NCBI RefSeq assembly: GCF_964355755.1
Contig: NC_092672.1
Span: forward strand, 4,774,001-4,838,000
Direction of reading: 5' to 3'
Length of the DNA: 64,000 bases
DNA from: Antedon mediterranea
Lineage: Eukaryota; Echinodermata; Crinoidea; Comatulida; Antedonidae
Within the stretch, counting starts at the first letter, position 1. Each line of letters starts with the position of its first letter. A program made the translations under genes and the position numbers. The notes under the pieces are model-generated. The model was not told where the DNA came from and ran no database searches. It was given only the letters and a program-made list of their open reading frames with translations. This document shows, in pieces, positions 1 through 11,900 of this stretch.

Positions 1-2444
1 TATTACAATATTTCCTATATTGTAGAGCAAATTAATTGTAGTAAAAATAATGTGTATATTAAAACGTGTACAAATGTCAAATAAGAGGTGAGTGCTGAGG
101 TGGTTTTTGCATGAAAAAATAAGTAAGGTAAAACATCTTTACTTAATAAGAAAAACAAATTTGTGAATTTCGTGTGATACTTGAGTAAAAAATTTAAAAA
201 CAAAAGTTACAAGCACGCAATAAGGAAATATAAATGAGAGTGCAATTAAAATTAATCTGTAAATGTGAGAGTTTCACATTAAGAGCAAACACATCAAGAT
301 AAAAAGTAATTTTTATTATATAAGATAAATAACAAGATAAGCAATGCTATATGAAACAATACAAAAATATATCTAGAATAGAGAATGTGGGGTGGGGGGA
401 GGGGAGGCAGTAGATAACAATTTACTTTGTGGTCAACAAGACAACAGTTGTGTATTGTCCAATTCATTTATTCAGGTGCTTTGTCAGACTTTATTCATTG
501 ACTTAGGCAATTGGTCAATAAAAGTCACATGACACAAGATACTATGAAGCAACTGAGTTAATAGATAGCTGAACATGCTCAGTAACTACTCAATATTGTG
601 ATAGCTTGCCATCACTACCCCCTATTTCGGAATTTACGTAGCAGCTGAAGCACAATTGGATAATTTCCATTTTTTAGTCTCTGCAATCGCTTTGTGCAAG
701 ACACCATAACAGAATAACGCTTTGATAAAAAAAAGCGCTTTGGATGTCATGAAATAACCCTATTGTTTTGCCAGCAGAATCCCACAGCCTACAATTTACA
801 TGCACAGTAGCAATATAAAACATTTTTTAGCAGAAAGTAAAGTAGATACAGACAATTAACCTTTACACAGAAACTTTGCAGTTAATAAGAAGAAAACAAA
901 GAAAGTCAAATCAAATGTACTTTAATACTAAACAAAGACATAGCGGCATTCACAAAACAAAACAAGTATTTATGTCTTTAGTACTGACCAATACAAAATA
1001 CTGTTATAAATTATTCAGTATTACAAGGTAAAAAAATGAAAATCACAACTCTTACAAAACGGACACCATTCGGCTGGAAAAAATGTCAAGTTTTGGGAAA
1101 GTCTAGTTTTAAATTGTATTTTAAATAGTAATAACAACAATTTGAGACTTTTAAAGTTTTTAGAAAATATTTTTACAAAATGTTAATTTTGGAGACTAGA
1201 GTTTGCAACTTTCAGGGAGTCCGATTTCTGTAGAGTTTAATATACAGTTGAAATAAGAGTTATATTCACAATCACAAAATAATAAATATAAAGAGAATTT
1301 GTAACCCCAAAAGCAAAAAAAAAAAAAGGGGGTGGGGCGGATCCAGCAGTGGACACAAAGAGCACTTTACCTAAGTGCCCAACCCAAAAAACTTCGCTTC
1401 TCCTACAAATAGAAATGTTAAAAATAAAACCAATTTAAGTGCAAAGAAACTCAGGAAGAAACTCAGGAAATACAAGTTTTCCGCATTTCATACGTGTCCT
1501 GGACAGGATCCACCCATATTATAAAGCAATACATTGTACAATAATATCAACAAAACTGAGTAAAATCTGCAGTGCTGGTTATTATGCAGAGGTTAGTAAA
1601 AGCAAAAACAAGTTTAAAGAAATAGTAGATTCTTGATTTAGGTTGCAATTACACAAATTTGGTTTGTTTTGAATCATACCTGATTTTGGTTCTCTTTGCT
1701 AAAATTGAATCTGTGAAAATTGGCATGAATATGGCACAATAATGAAATAATCCACAACAATTAATGAAATGTTTTTAATTTAATACTAAAATGATAAATG
1801 ATAGCCATGGTTCTTTTATGCGCAACTGATAGACTAATGAACTATGGCTACCCTTATGATTATGGCATATAATGATGAAATCAAACTGAAATCATGTATG
1901 TTTCATATTGAAATGCCTGTTACAATTTCCTCTTAGCATGGTCTTTGTATAAAATATGTTTTTTCAAACTTTGGATTAATTTTCAAATTTATCATGTTTT
2001 TTTAAATTATTCGATGTCAGAATATGCTATCATCTACTCTACGCTAGGGAAGCCATCCGATTAAATGGTTTCTTTCCATGCAACTAATTTTTAAATAGGT
2101 AATTTAAATTATTAACAAGCATATCAGTTAAACATGGTGTTGCATGGTGATTTAATTAGCAAAAACAAATAGGATATTAGACCACCAGATAAACACTATA
2201 AACCATTATTTTAGCAATGTCTCTCAATTTATGGATAATATAAATAACATAGTGCCCTCTATTGTTGGGAGGTGAATGGCCATAGCTAATATTCATTGAT
2301 TTGATTTCAATTTTCATTTTGTACTGTTTGGCAAAATTTTCACAGAAAAAAAAATCTCTGTAAAAGCAGAATCTCTAATTAACTGTTTTTATCCAATATA
2401 TTAGATAGTATATCAAATTTGATTTTTTTTTTTTAAATACTTAC
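1..2444. other. No confident gene; probable 3' part of the 2445-3888 gene
   Basis: No long coding frame is visible on either strand. Being downstream of the minus-strand cysteine-rich gene, it should contain that gene's last exon or exons and 3' UTR, but I could not fix a terminal exon. A weak candidate starts after a minus-strand acceptor near 693 and runs in phase to a stop near 624, without convincing protein content. The rest is AT-rich with homopolymer runs, for example A and G tracts near 1315-1335. Confidence 0.4.
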
Positions 2445-3888
2445 ATTGCAACCGGAATCTGGACCACAACATTCATCATTTTGACAAGAATCGCATGATA
2501 GACATCTTGTTAACGTGCAGCGCTATGAAATTTGGGTTAAAAACAGAAGCAGGTCAAAGGTCAAACCACAATGCACACAAGATAGAGGATAGAATAAAAC
2601 TACAAAATATTACACAGTGATCAGAGAAACAAACACAATTAGTTTATGTGGTCATTTTCTATGTGGTCATTTCTATGTGGTCATTTTCTATGTGGTCATT
2701 TTCTATGTGGTCATTTTCTATGTGGTCATTTTAGATCCATGTTAAATTAAAGATAACTATATTACTCTTTAACTTGGAAAAAATTGTAACTGTACATTTT
2801 TAAAATATATTTTACAATTTCTCTGCAAATTGAAAATTAGTTTTCCCCACACATCAATCAAGCAATAACATTTATCCCTCACAAAAAAGATACCATTTCA
2901 CAACTTTGACAATAAAAGAAGACATGTAACATTTTAACAATAGTAAAGTACTGGTGTTAATTAATAGTAATACCATAAATTGTCAGTCTTCTGTGACCTG
3001 TGACCTAAAATCAGTATATCTGAATTTGAGTTTGATAGTGTAAACAGAGCTTAATGAAATAAAACTTACATTTGATGGTGGTCCACAAACAGAATCTAAA
3101 CAGCTCCTTCTATTTGGGTAAGCACAGCAATTACAGGACTCTGCAAGGCTAACCCAGCAGTCACAGCATTGAAATGACCCATCATCTTTACCACAAGGCG
3201 AACACTCTGTGCAGCTTCCTCTAGCCTAAGAAAATAATTGATTGAATTGAATATAATAAAAACATCAATAATCAATAATTTATTTAATTACATTATATAT
3301 ATATATATATTAGGAGCCGAGTGGTTTAGGACACTTGACCATCATACAGTTCCAGCTATTTGTTTTGAAATACTTACAACGATAAATTGCCTTAGCACTA
3401 AAAGAGCTGCTATTACAACCATGTAGGCACCAATGGCTATTACAAGAATAACAGACACCGGAAGCTGGGTACTATTTGATGGACTTGATGTAGGATTCTG
3501 AAATTAAAATAAATTAAATAAATATGATATGATTGACATGGTTTTTTAACATTTTTTAAATAAAATTCGTTGAAATGTTATACTTTTTAATAAATGTTTG
3601 CCTTTTAATATATTAATAAAAGACATTATACATTGTCTAGACTAGGCCTAGGCCTAGGTACTATAGTAGCAGTAGATTCTATGACTACAGTAGCTTCTAG
3701 GCTAGGCCTATCGTCGTCCCGAAACGTCCATCTGATTGTATCTGTAATGAGTCTGTAACTAGGCCTAGACTGTATCTAGGCCTGGCCTAGGCCTAAGGCT
3801 AGATATAAGGATATAAGACTAAAGAGGTCTACTAAGTGCTTTACTAATTATGAATTACATTATTATTGCTTACCGATGCATCCGCCAT
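2445..3888 (-). CDS. Cysteine-rich single-pass membrane protein, 3' end missing
   Basis: I do not recognise this family. Four exons join in frame with canonical GT/AG sites: 3874-3888 (start ATG, MADAS), 3378-3497, 3070-3225 and 2445-2522; all exon ends are phase 0. The protein begins with a short Ser/Thr/Asn/Pro-rich stretch holding one N-S-T sequon, followed by a hydrophobic helix of about 22 residues (residues ~18-40, starting LPVSVILVIAIGAY). A cysteine-rich tail follows, with 18 Cys in 78 residues and several CC and CxxC pairs. No signal peptide is apparent, so a type III single-pass topology is plausible, but which side the tail faces is unknown. The ATG lies close to the presumed promoter facing the SBSPON-like gene. 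The tail pattern could bind zinc or be disulphide-bonded. The final exon or exons were not located, so the C-terminus is unknown. Confidence is high that this is a real gene and low on function. Confidence 0.75.
2644..2733. repeat. Short tandem repeat, 15-16 bp unit
   Basis: About six copies of a unit reading TCTATGTGGTCATTT, in the stretch between exon 2445-2522 and exon 3070-3225 of the cysteine-rich gene. The copies differ by a single T, which fits recent slippage. Confidence 0.85.
3029..3052. mobile_element. Solo terminus of MITE family A
   Basis: Only one end of the family-A inverted terminal repeat is present (AGTTTGATAGTGTAAACAGA then GCTT), 18 bp from the splice donor of exon 3070-3225. 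No opposite terminus is visible nearby, so it is a truncated copy. Confidence 0.6.
3311..3360 (+). repeat. Possible tRNA-derived SINE fragment
   Basis: The stretch reading GAGCCGAGTGGTTTAGGACA resembles the 5' half (A-box side) of a tRNA. There is no complete cloverleaf or matching T arm, so it is at most a tRNA-derived repeat remnant in an intron, directly after a (TA)n run at about 3293-3310. Confidence 0.35.
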
Positions 3889-5932
3889 TTGTATGTATTG
3901 ATACCTTTATGTGGTCTAGGTCTTGAACGTTTTGATTTTCATCATAAAAACAGTATTTTTAAACGAAGAATTCAACTTGCAAAAAACGTTGTTGGTAGTT
4001 GTTTATGACGACGACGGTGGTGGCGCTGTTCTAAAAAATATGGAACGTCGTTCTCGCCGGTGAAAATAATAAATTGCGGTTTGTTCGTCACAAAGGAAAA
4101 GTCATATACTGTAGTCAACTTTCCAAAACTAGGCACATTTCGACTGGCCCCAAAATACCCTTTTTTCAGAATGGATTTCAAATATTGTTTTTTAAATTAA
4201 ACTTTTTATCAGAGATTTCAATTATGGTAGAGGGGCAATAATCCTTCAATGAAAGTTTAAATTCTATTTTTCCTGTTTTAAACTTTCTCTTGAAGGGCTG
4301 CTTTCCATATCATTTGATTATAAAGACAATGGATGTTTGTTGCATATCTGTTTACCATTTAATGTTGAAGATCACGAACGATGCGTCACTGTCCTTACAA
4401 AACATATTGGCCTACTTTCCATTAATATCTTTACATAGCAAACATCGTAAACTATTGAAATAACCAAAGCTGACTCAATTACAAGCAATGCGGCAAGAAG
4501 GCCACTTTGTAGTTTATGAGACGTGTGTTTACTTAGCTATATTCCTGTAATAACTATAAATTGTCTTAAGTCAACACTGTTGAAATCCCATCAAGTTAGA
4601 TTGGCCGGTGTTGGACATGACGTTAAAGACTAATTTTTTCGGAAATGTTGTTGAAACTATGTAGGCCTAGGCCCATGCATTCCAACAAGGTAGCCCCAAC
4701 ATTACAATGTAGTGCAGCTATCGGCCTATAGATTCTTCTTGGTTGTTCAGTGAGATCAATACTTGAAAGATATGCCCATCTCTTTATTCATTGCGGTTAA
4801 AATGCTTAATTTTACATTTAAGACTATCACCCTTGCTTGGGGGAATTATTCACCGTGTGTCACGTGCAACTGTTATAGACATTACCTATTATTCGGCCCT
4901 ATGAACATTAAACCAGGAGACAGTGAATTTAAAAGGAAAGTTTGTTTAATTAAATGTATTGTGAGTAATGTATTTGCATTTATTTACAATAAAGATAAAT
5001 TTTCTCCTATATATGATCTATGTTCTTAGATGCATATTCCCTGTTTGTACATGGTTTTATTAAAAAAACTAATTGACATACTGACCGGGTTCGTAGCCGA
5101 GCCTACTTATTCATAGGCTATGGATCGTATAACAAAAGTTTCTAGATTTTGCCATTTAGACATAAAATCACAGTCACCATAACAATTATGAAATGCTTAG
5201 ACTAGTAGTTACATTGCTACAGTACAACAAATCCGCCATTATGTGAAAATTGTATTTTTGTCCAACGATTATGATTATCGGCTAATGTGTGGGAACCACT
5301 TAAACTAAAGAACGATGTGATTGATAAGAATGTACACGCGAACATGATTGGTCAATAACATGTTTGCTTTTTTTGCCAATGGCCTACTGAACGACCAAGA
5401 TAGATTGACATCTTAACATGTTGTTCTGATCTCATCAAGCGTTGCCCATGTCTGCTGCCTAATCAAATAAATAAGACAACATCGCACGGTTCAGAGTTAG
5501 TTGTTAACGCGCGAGAGGGGTTCGTTCATTTTAGAGCAGACAATATTTTCAACAACCAACCGTCAACCGACTATTCACTCGTCAGCCGATAGTGGAAATA
5601 ATAGTTTGTCGGAATTGATGAGAAGAACTATTTAGTTTTCTAAATGAAGCGTGGACCATTTTCATACCACCACTGGAAAAGATAATCGGTCGTGTTAAGT
5701 TATGTCAGAGGACGACATTGATATTTTGTGAATTGAAAGATAGTTTAGGCCTACAATATTTGATATTTGTGAATGAGTTGAAGCAGGTTCCAGTCTCAAA
5801 ATATATTTAACAGTTAAGAGTTTTAAAAGCTGACTGGTGTTCGTGACGTAGAGGGTGAATTCGAGTTTAATTATTATCAAACCAAGTTTAATATTTTTTT
5901 ATACCAAACGCAATCGTGTAAAAAAGTTCAGA
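3889..5932. promoter_or_regulatory. Divergent intergenic region between two genes
   Basis: About 2 kb separates the minus-strand start at 3888 from the plus-strand start at 5933, so both promoters and 5' UTRs should lie here. The stretch 3640-3800 lies inside the first intron of the minus-strand gene and is dense in TAGGCCTA words. Small open frames at 4763-5029 and 3972-4181 show no coding character. No TATA box or transcription start can be assigned with confidence. Confidence 0.45.
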
Positions 5933-8900
5933 ATGAATAATTTACTTTTAATTTTAGTACCTTTTCTTGGTTTGTTTGTAAAAGTTGACGCATTTTGTTC
6001 AGGAGCTAATTCTGATGGTAGCGATCTTTGTTGCGACGGGGCGGTTTTAAACTGCACGGCAGAAGGATATCAAATCGACTCGACATCTTACGGAATCTGT
6101 TATTGCGATTCTCACTGTATTAGTACAAAGGACTGCTGCGTGGACTACGATAGGACATGCAAACAACGTAAGTAAAAATTGAATGTTTGTGTGAACAAAA
6201 CGGGTTCAAAAGTTGTCTTTAAATGGGGGAAACATTTCTTGGTGTGCTTCTTTTAAACATTATAAAAAATATTATGTTCTATTCTGTAATTTCACTAAAG
6301 GCCAATTTACACAGACGAGCGGTAACTGTAATAATAATATAGAATCTATGTTATTCCTTATGATCATTTACGTGGAGCGGATGGGTGGTTTCCGCTCACG
6401 TGAGACAAGCTACGCTGTTTTCCGCTTACCGTTACCGTCTGTGAAAATTGGCCAATATAGGCCTATACGTTTCGATTTGATGAAAAGTGACTGTTATATA
6501 AATGAATACTATAAATGAATATGATAACGATAACAATATTCTTTTAATATCCTGGTGCTATCTCTTATTATTAACACCCACTGCCACACCCCTATCCAAA
6601 TTACCGCAAATGTGGGAATCGAATCTCACCTCCAAAAAAGAGGTATTTTACTGTGTTATTCCACCATCCGTTTCATTACTTATTCTGATTAAACTGAAGT
6701 ATTGACTCACATATGATTGTTAAAACCAAGTCAAACGGGTTGTTTGTGTTTCATCGCACTCCGTTAGTTTATTACGGTAACTTCAAACAGTGTTACCAGT
6801 GGTTTTACACACAATTAAACCGAACATAATTTTCCGATAGCACTTTCAGCATCGGTAATAATAATGGTGGTATAGCAACGCTTATTATAGGCATTGGTGT
6901 ACTTATTCAATATCAGTTAGTACTCGTTTGACAGCGGCGCTCAGTGGTAACATTGGATATCAGCACTTATTCGGCATGGTGTAGTACTTATTCACTTATT
7001 CAATAATATCATCAATACATTATGTCGCTTATAATATTGTGGGATAGCAGTTGGTAATGGTGCACTTATTCAACATCGGTACTTATTTGTTGACAGCGGC
7101 GCTCAGCGGTAACACATCATATTAGAATATTAGCACTTATTCAGCATAGTGTATAGTACCAATACTTATTCAATATCGGTACTTATTTGTTGACAGCGGC
7201 GCTCAGCGGTAACACATCATATTAGAATATTAGCACTTATTCAGCATAGTGTATAGTACCAGTACTTATTCAATATCGGTATTTATTTGTTGACAGCGGC
7301 GCTTAGCGGTAACACATCATATTAGAATATTAGCACTTATTCAGCATAGTGTATAGTACCAGTACTTATTCAATATCGGTATTTATTTGTTGACAGCGGC
7401 GCTTAGCGGTAACACATCATATTAGAATATTAGCACTTATTCAGCATAGTGTATAGTACCAGTACTTATTCAATATCGGTATTTATTTGTTGACAGCGGC
7501 GCTTAGCGGTAACACATCATATTAGAATATTAGCACTTATTCAGCATAGTGTATAGTACCAGTACTTATTCAATATCGGTACTTATTTGTTGACAGCGGC
7601 GCTCAGTGGTAACACATCATATTAGAATATTAGCACTTATTCAGCATAGTGTATAGTACCAGTACTTATTCAATATCGTTAAGACATTATGTCGCTCATA
7701 TTGTAGAATAGCGGTATTTGATAATGGTGTACTTATTCAATATCGGTAGGCCTACTTATTTGACAAAACCGGCGCTCAGCGGTAATACATTATATGTTGC
7801 TTATTGGGATATCAACATTTATTTAGTAATGGTGGGCTTATCCAATATCGGTACTTATTTGACAGCGGCGCTCAGCAGAAATACATTATGCTGCTTATTG
7901 GCATCAACACTTATTTAGTAACGGTGTACTTATTCGATATTGATACTTATTCGGCAGTGTATTGGATACCCTAATGAACTTATTCAGCGTCGACGCGCGC
8001 TTTATAGAACTTTACGGTCCAAAGATTATTCATTTTGGTGCAGAATCATTCAATAGTGCACAAGACATAATTAATGCTGATTTAAACTTGTAAATTAAAA
8101 TATTATGTTCAGATTATAAGCTGTGACTAATTTATACAATTCAAAGTGTATACCATTGCTTGTTTCCAAAGTAATTGAAAATGATACCATAATGGCGACA
8201 ATGTCGACATCATGTCGACACATTCAGCAAATGTTAATGGAATCACATTCAGCAATAATCTGAATAAATTCCACCAACTTGAAATGCGGTAAACAAAATG
8301 TTGGTCGTTTCAACAATTATGATAAAGTAAAAGTCACTCAGACATTTTTATATCTCCCAATGGCAGCGTCCTGGTTAAGTAAGGGTGGTGAATGCCAAGC
8401 AATCATGGATTTGGGGAGAACGAGAGGGTGCATGAGAAAAGCAGTATGTTTTTTCTTCGAGCACACATCCAATGATTATCGTCCTAAAAAAACAAATTAT
8501 AGATTCCTCACTGAAGATACACCAATGTATTTGGCCTACAATCTCAAAAAACCAAAATGTTCAATGAATTAGAAATCCAACACCATGACTAAAATACTTA
8601 ATTTAGATTTAAATGCGTGAAAATAAAGTAATTTTAAATGCGTGAAAATAAAGTAATTTTAAAAGCGTGACATTTCCGTGTATGTTGAAGCGTAGTACCG
8701 AAATTCACATTCCGAAGCGAAGACTGACGTGATACCGTAGAGTGCTTTTTAAGTACCGCTCAATTATCCCAACACCTCTAAGTGTGAAAAAACGCAATGT
8801 TCTGTCAGTTTGTTTAATAGCACATTTCTCATTCTTTATTCGAAACGCTTCCAAAAATGAAGAACAGGAGAACAAAAAAAAACATTTAAAACAATGTTAT

Positions 8901-11900
8901 GCTGGAAAGTTATTGAAAATTAAGCCTACTACAATAAGTTATGTCTATTTCTACAGTAAAGCTCTGTCCACACTATCAAACTAGTTTGACAAATATGTGT
9001 GATGTGCCTAAATATGGTAGTGATATGGCCAAATATGGTAGCGATATGACATCATGTCCATACATGGGCACATCACATTATTTTTTTCATATAAAGTTTG
9101 ATAGTACAGTACAACAAAAAAGTTCGAAATGAGTTTTCCGTTAAAGTGACCCAACCTATCACAAAGTTCATTGCAGCCAGATGTTACTATTATTAATTAG
9201 ATCAAATGAAAATTGTTTTCATAATAAAATTCCTGTCATGTGGGCAATATTTCCGTTCCCAGCCTGTGTTTGCATTTCTTGTATTTGCCGATATATTTTT
9301 GTCAGTAAGGAAGTTTGCATAACGATTGACCTTTGACTCACCGCGTGCTCGTCTTTTCATAAAAGTGCCATCGATTGTTGTAACCATGTTTAATCAAATA
9401 ATTAACAGTAAAATCATCTAAGGATATGCCAATCAAAAAGTTGATGGAAGTTTTAAAAAGGACGAAGTTAATGCCGGTGGCATTGGTACTGTTCGAGGAG
9501 AGAGCTGTCTGCAGTTGTTATTGGCAGTTTTTCTATCGATATAAATATAGGCCTACCAACCGTTATTTGGTAATCCGTATTATTGAGAGTGGGTGGGGTA
9601 GGTTTGGAACATCAAGCCCGGTCGATAATTTTTAACTGCTATTAATCATTTACGCTTGGTTCCCACTAGGACGCAACGCAAGGATGTAAACGTAAACGCA
9701 ACGCAAGCGTGTTGACCAATGACAATTAGCTAGCGACAGTTCGAATAGCTTGTGATTGGTCAACTCACTTACGTTGCGTTACGTCCTTGTGTTGCGCGTC
9801 TAGTGGGAACCAAGCATTAGTTACGAATTAGAGTACGTTTAATAACACTTTAACCAACAAAATTTAGTTTGATTCTTCTGCCAAAAAAGCCAGATAATCT
9901 GAGTCAATCACAAGCGATGAATTATCCGAACTATCTGTCGCTTAAGCTTGATTCCCACTTGATACGCAACCTACGCAACGTAAGAAAATGCCTTCCAATC
10001 ACTGTGTTTGCCCCCGCCTGCGTGAAATCAAACCTGTGTTGTTTGCAGCACTGTTGCGTCGTCGGTTCCCACTTGTGATTACGTAATACAGCACTTTGCG
10101 TCGATACGTCGTTGCGTTGCGTTCTAGTGGGAACCACGCTTTAATGTCATTGGTCAACTCGTTTACGCCGCGCTTACGTCTCCGCGCTTACGTCTTTGCG
10201 TTTACGTCTTTGCGTTTACGTCTTTGCGTTACGTCCTAGTGCAAACTAAGCTTAAAGCTTGTGTTGCTTTTAAGGGTCTTTACAAAACTTCTCATTCTTC
10301 TTTCGCTTAAAAAAATCACTTAATTTTCTTATACAGCACAAGATTGTGTGGTGAATGATTGGAGTCACTGGAGTGGTTGCAATGCTCAATGTGGTATCGG
10401 GCATGCAGTCCGGCTACGTTACGTCGAAATTGAGGCTGAAGAAGGGGGTAAGCCTTGTCCTGAAACAATTCAGAAACGGGCCTGTATGAGTTTGTATTGT
10501 GATGATGAACCCAAGAAAAAGAAAAAATTAAGTGAGTATAACAATTATTTTATTGTATAACATGAACATTTGACCAGTTCAACTGACATATAACCGATTT
10601 TTGCTTTGTATATTATAGATGCAGCACACATATTACCATATCACTACCGTAAAGGACGTATCAATCCAAAATGGAACGCAATTACTAATCTAATTGGTAT
10701 CGACGAACCAAAGTAAGTAATAGTATATACTTTTGGAACTTGCCTTTTGAATTTAATGATGAAATGATGATCACGGGGATTTATATTTTACGATGACGAT
10801 GGTATTGTTCATAATAGTGTCGGTCGTTATTCGAAAGCTTTCGTTTCGGGACCGTGTAGACAAGAAGGGGAGCAGGGACGGCTGTGTAGCGTCGGTGACA
10901 GTTTCCAGACAGTGGCGTAACGCGCGAGGCCCCTGGTTTAGGAACAGTAAAGCTTGGTTCCCACTAGAAGAACGTAACGCAAGGACGTAAACGCAACGCA
11001 AGCGGGTTAACCAATGACAAGCGAAGTTATAGACAGTTAGCAATCACAAGCGAATAAGCCATCGCTTTTGATTGGTAAATTCACTTGCGTTGCGTCGCTA
11101 GTGGGAACCACGCTTAAGTGGCCCTCCAACGCTGGAGGCCTCGGGCGTTTTTAGCCTTCGACATATATTTTAATGCCGGGTTTTTCCTTTGGGCACTGCC
11201 CAGGGGTCCCATAAGCTCCGGGCGCCTGGGTTTAGCCAGTGAGCGCTCATGGCCGTTACGCCACTTTGTTCCGTCCTGAAATATATCGGAAAAAAAAACC
11301 TCCACGAAGATGGTTCAAAAGTACAAACATCAAAACAAATTAATTGATTCCAGCTGCTGAACAACATACTCATCTTTATGGAATGGGAGGATGCCATTAT
11401 GGTCCGAAAACTGATCATGAAAATGAGGAACAGTTCTTCAAATGAATTTGAATTCCTTTCCACTACATACACGTATTTTATGTTTTAAATTATTAAATTA
11501 AAATTATGAAAAGTTCACCTCTTTTGTAGTTGTTTGAAACTTTTTAAACGAATTAGATTATACAAATTTACATTGTTCTTATAATTCGTAATTATAAATT
11601 TGGATTTATTTAAACTTTTTCGTCACGCCATCCCATCGGTCGATAAAAAATGACACTACCGATATGAAATAGGCAAAAACAAAACTCTATCAAACAAAAT
11701 TAATTTGTAATGCGTTTCGGTCGCGTATCTACCAATCTCAGCAGATGAGCGTTGCAATCACTTAAAAGCTCTGTCTACGCTATCAAACTTTATGTAACAA
11801 AAATTTTCATGTCCCCATATATGGACATGATAATGTTATATCACTACCATACTTGGGTATATCACTACCATACTTGGACACATCACACTTTTTTGTCAAA

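Noticed and set aside
3311-3360. A tRNA gene
   Set aside because: Only the A-box half is present; no T arm or cloverleaf can be formed. The same applies to the fragments at 6600-6640 and 27030-27066.
4763-5029. 88-residue open frame in the divergent intergenic region
   Set aside because: No family resemblance, AT-biased composition, no support for expression.
6880-7975. Regular repeats resembling a CRISPR array
   Set aside because: Whole 100-bp units are repeated, without variable spacers, in an animal intron.
8279-8572. 97-residue plus-strand open frame
   Set aside because: Lies in intron 1 of the SBSPON-like gene, has no recognisable domain and no plausible splice context; most likely chance.
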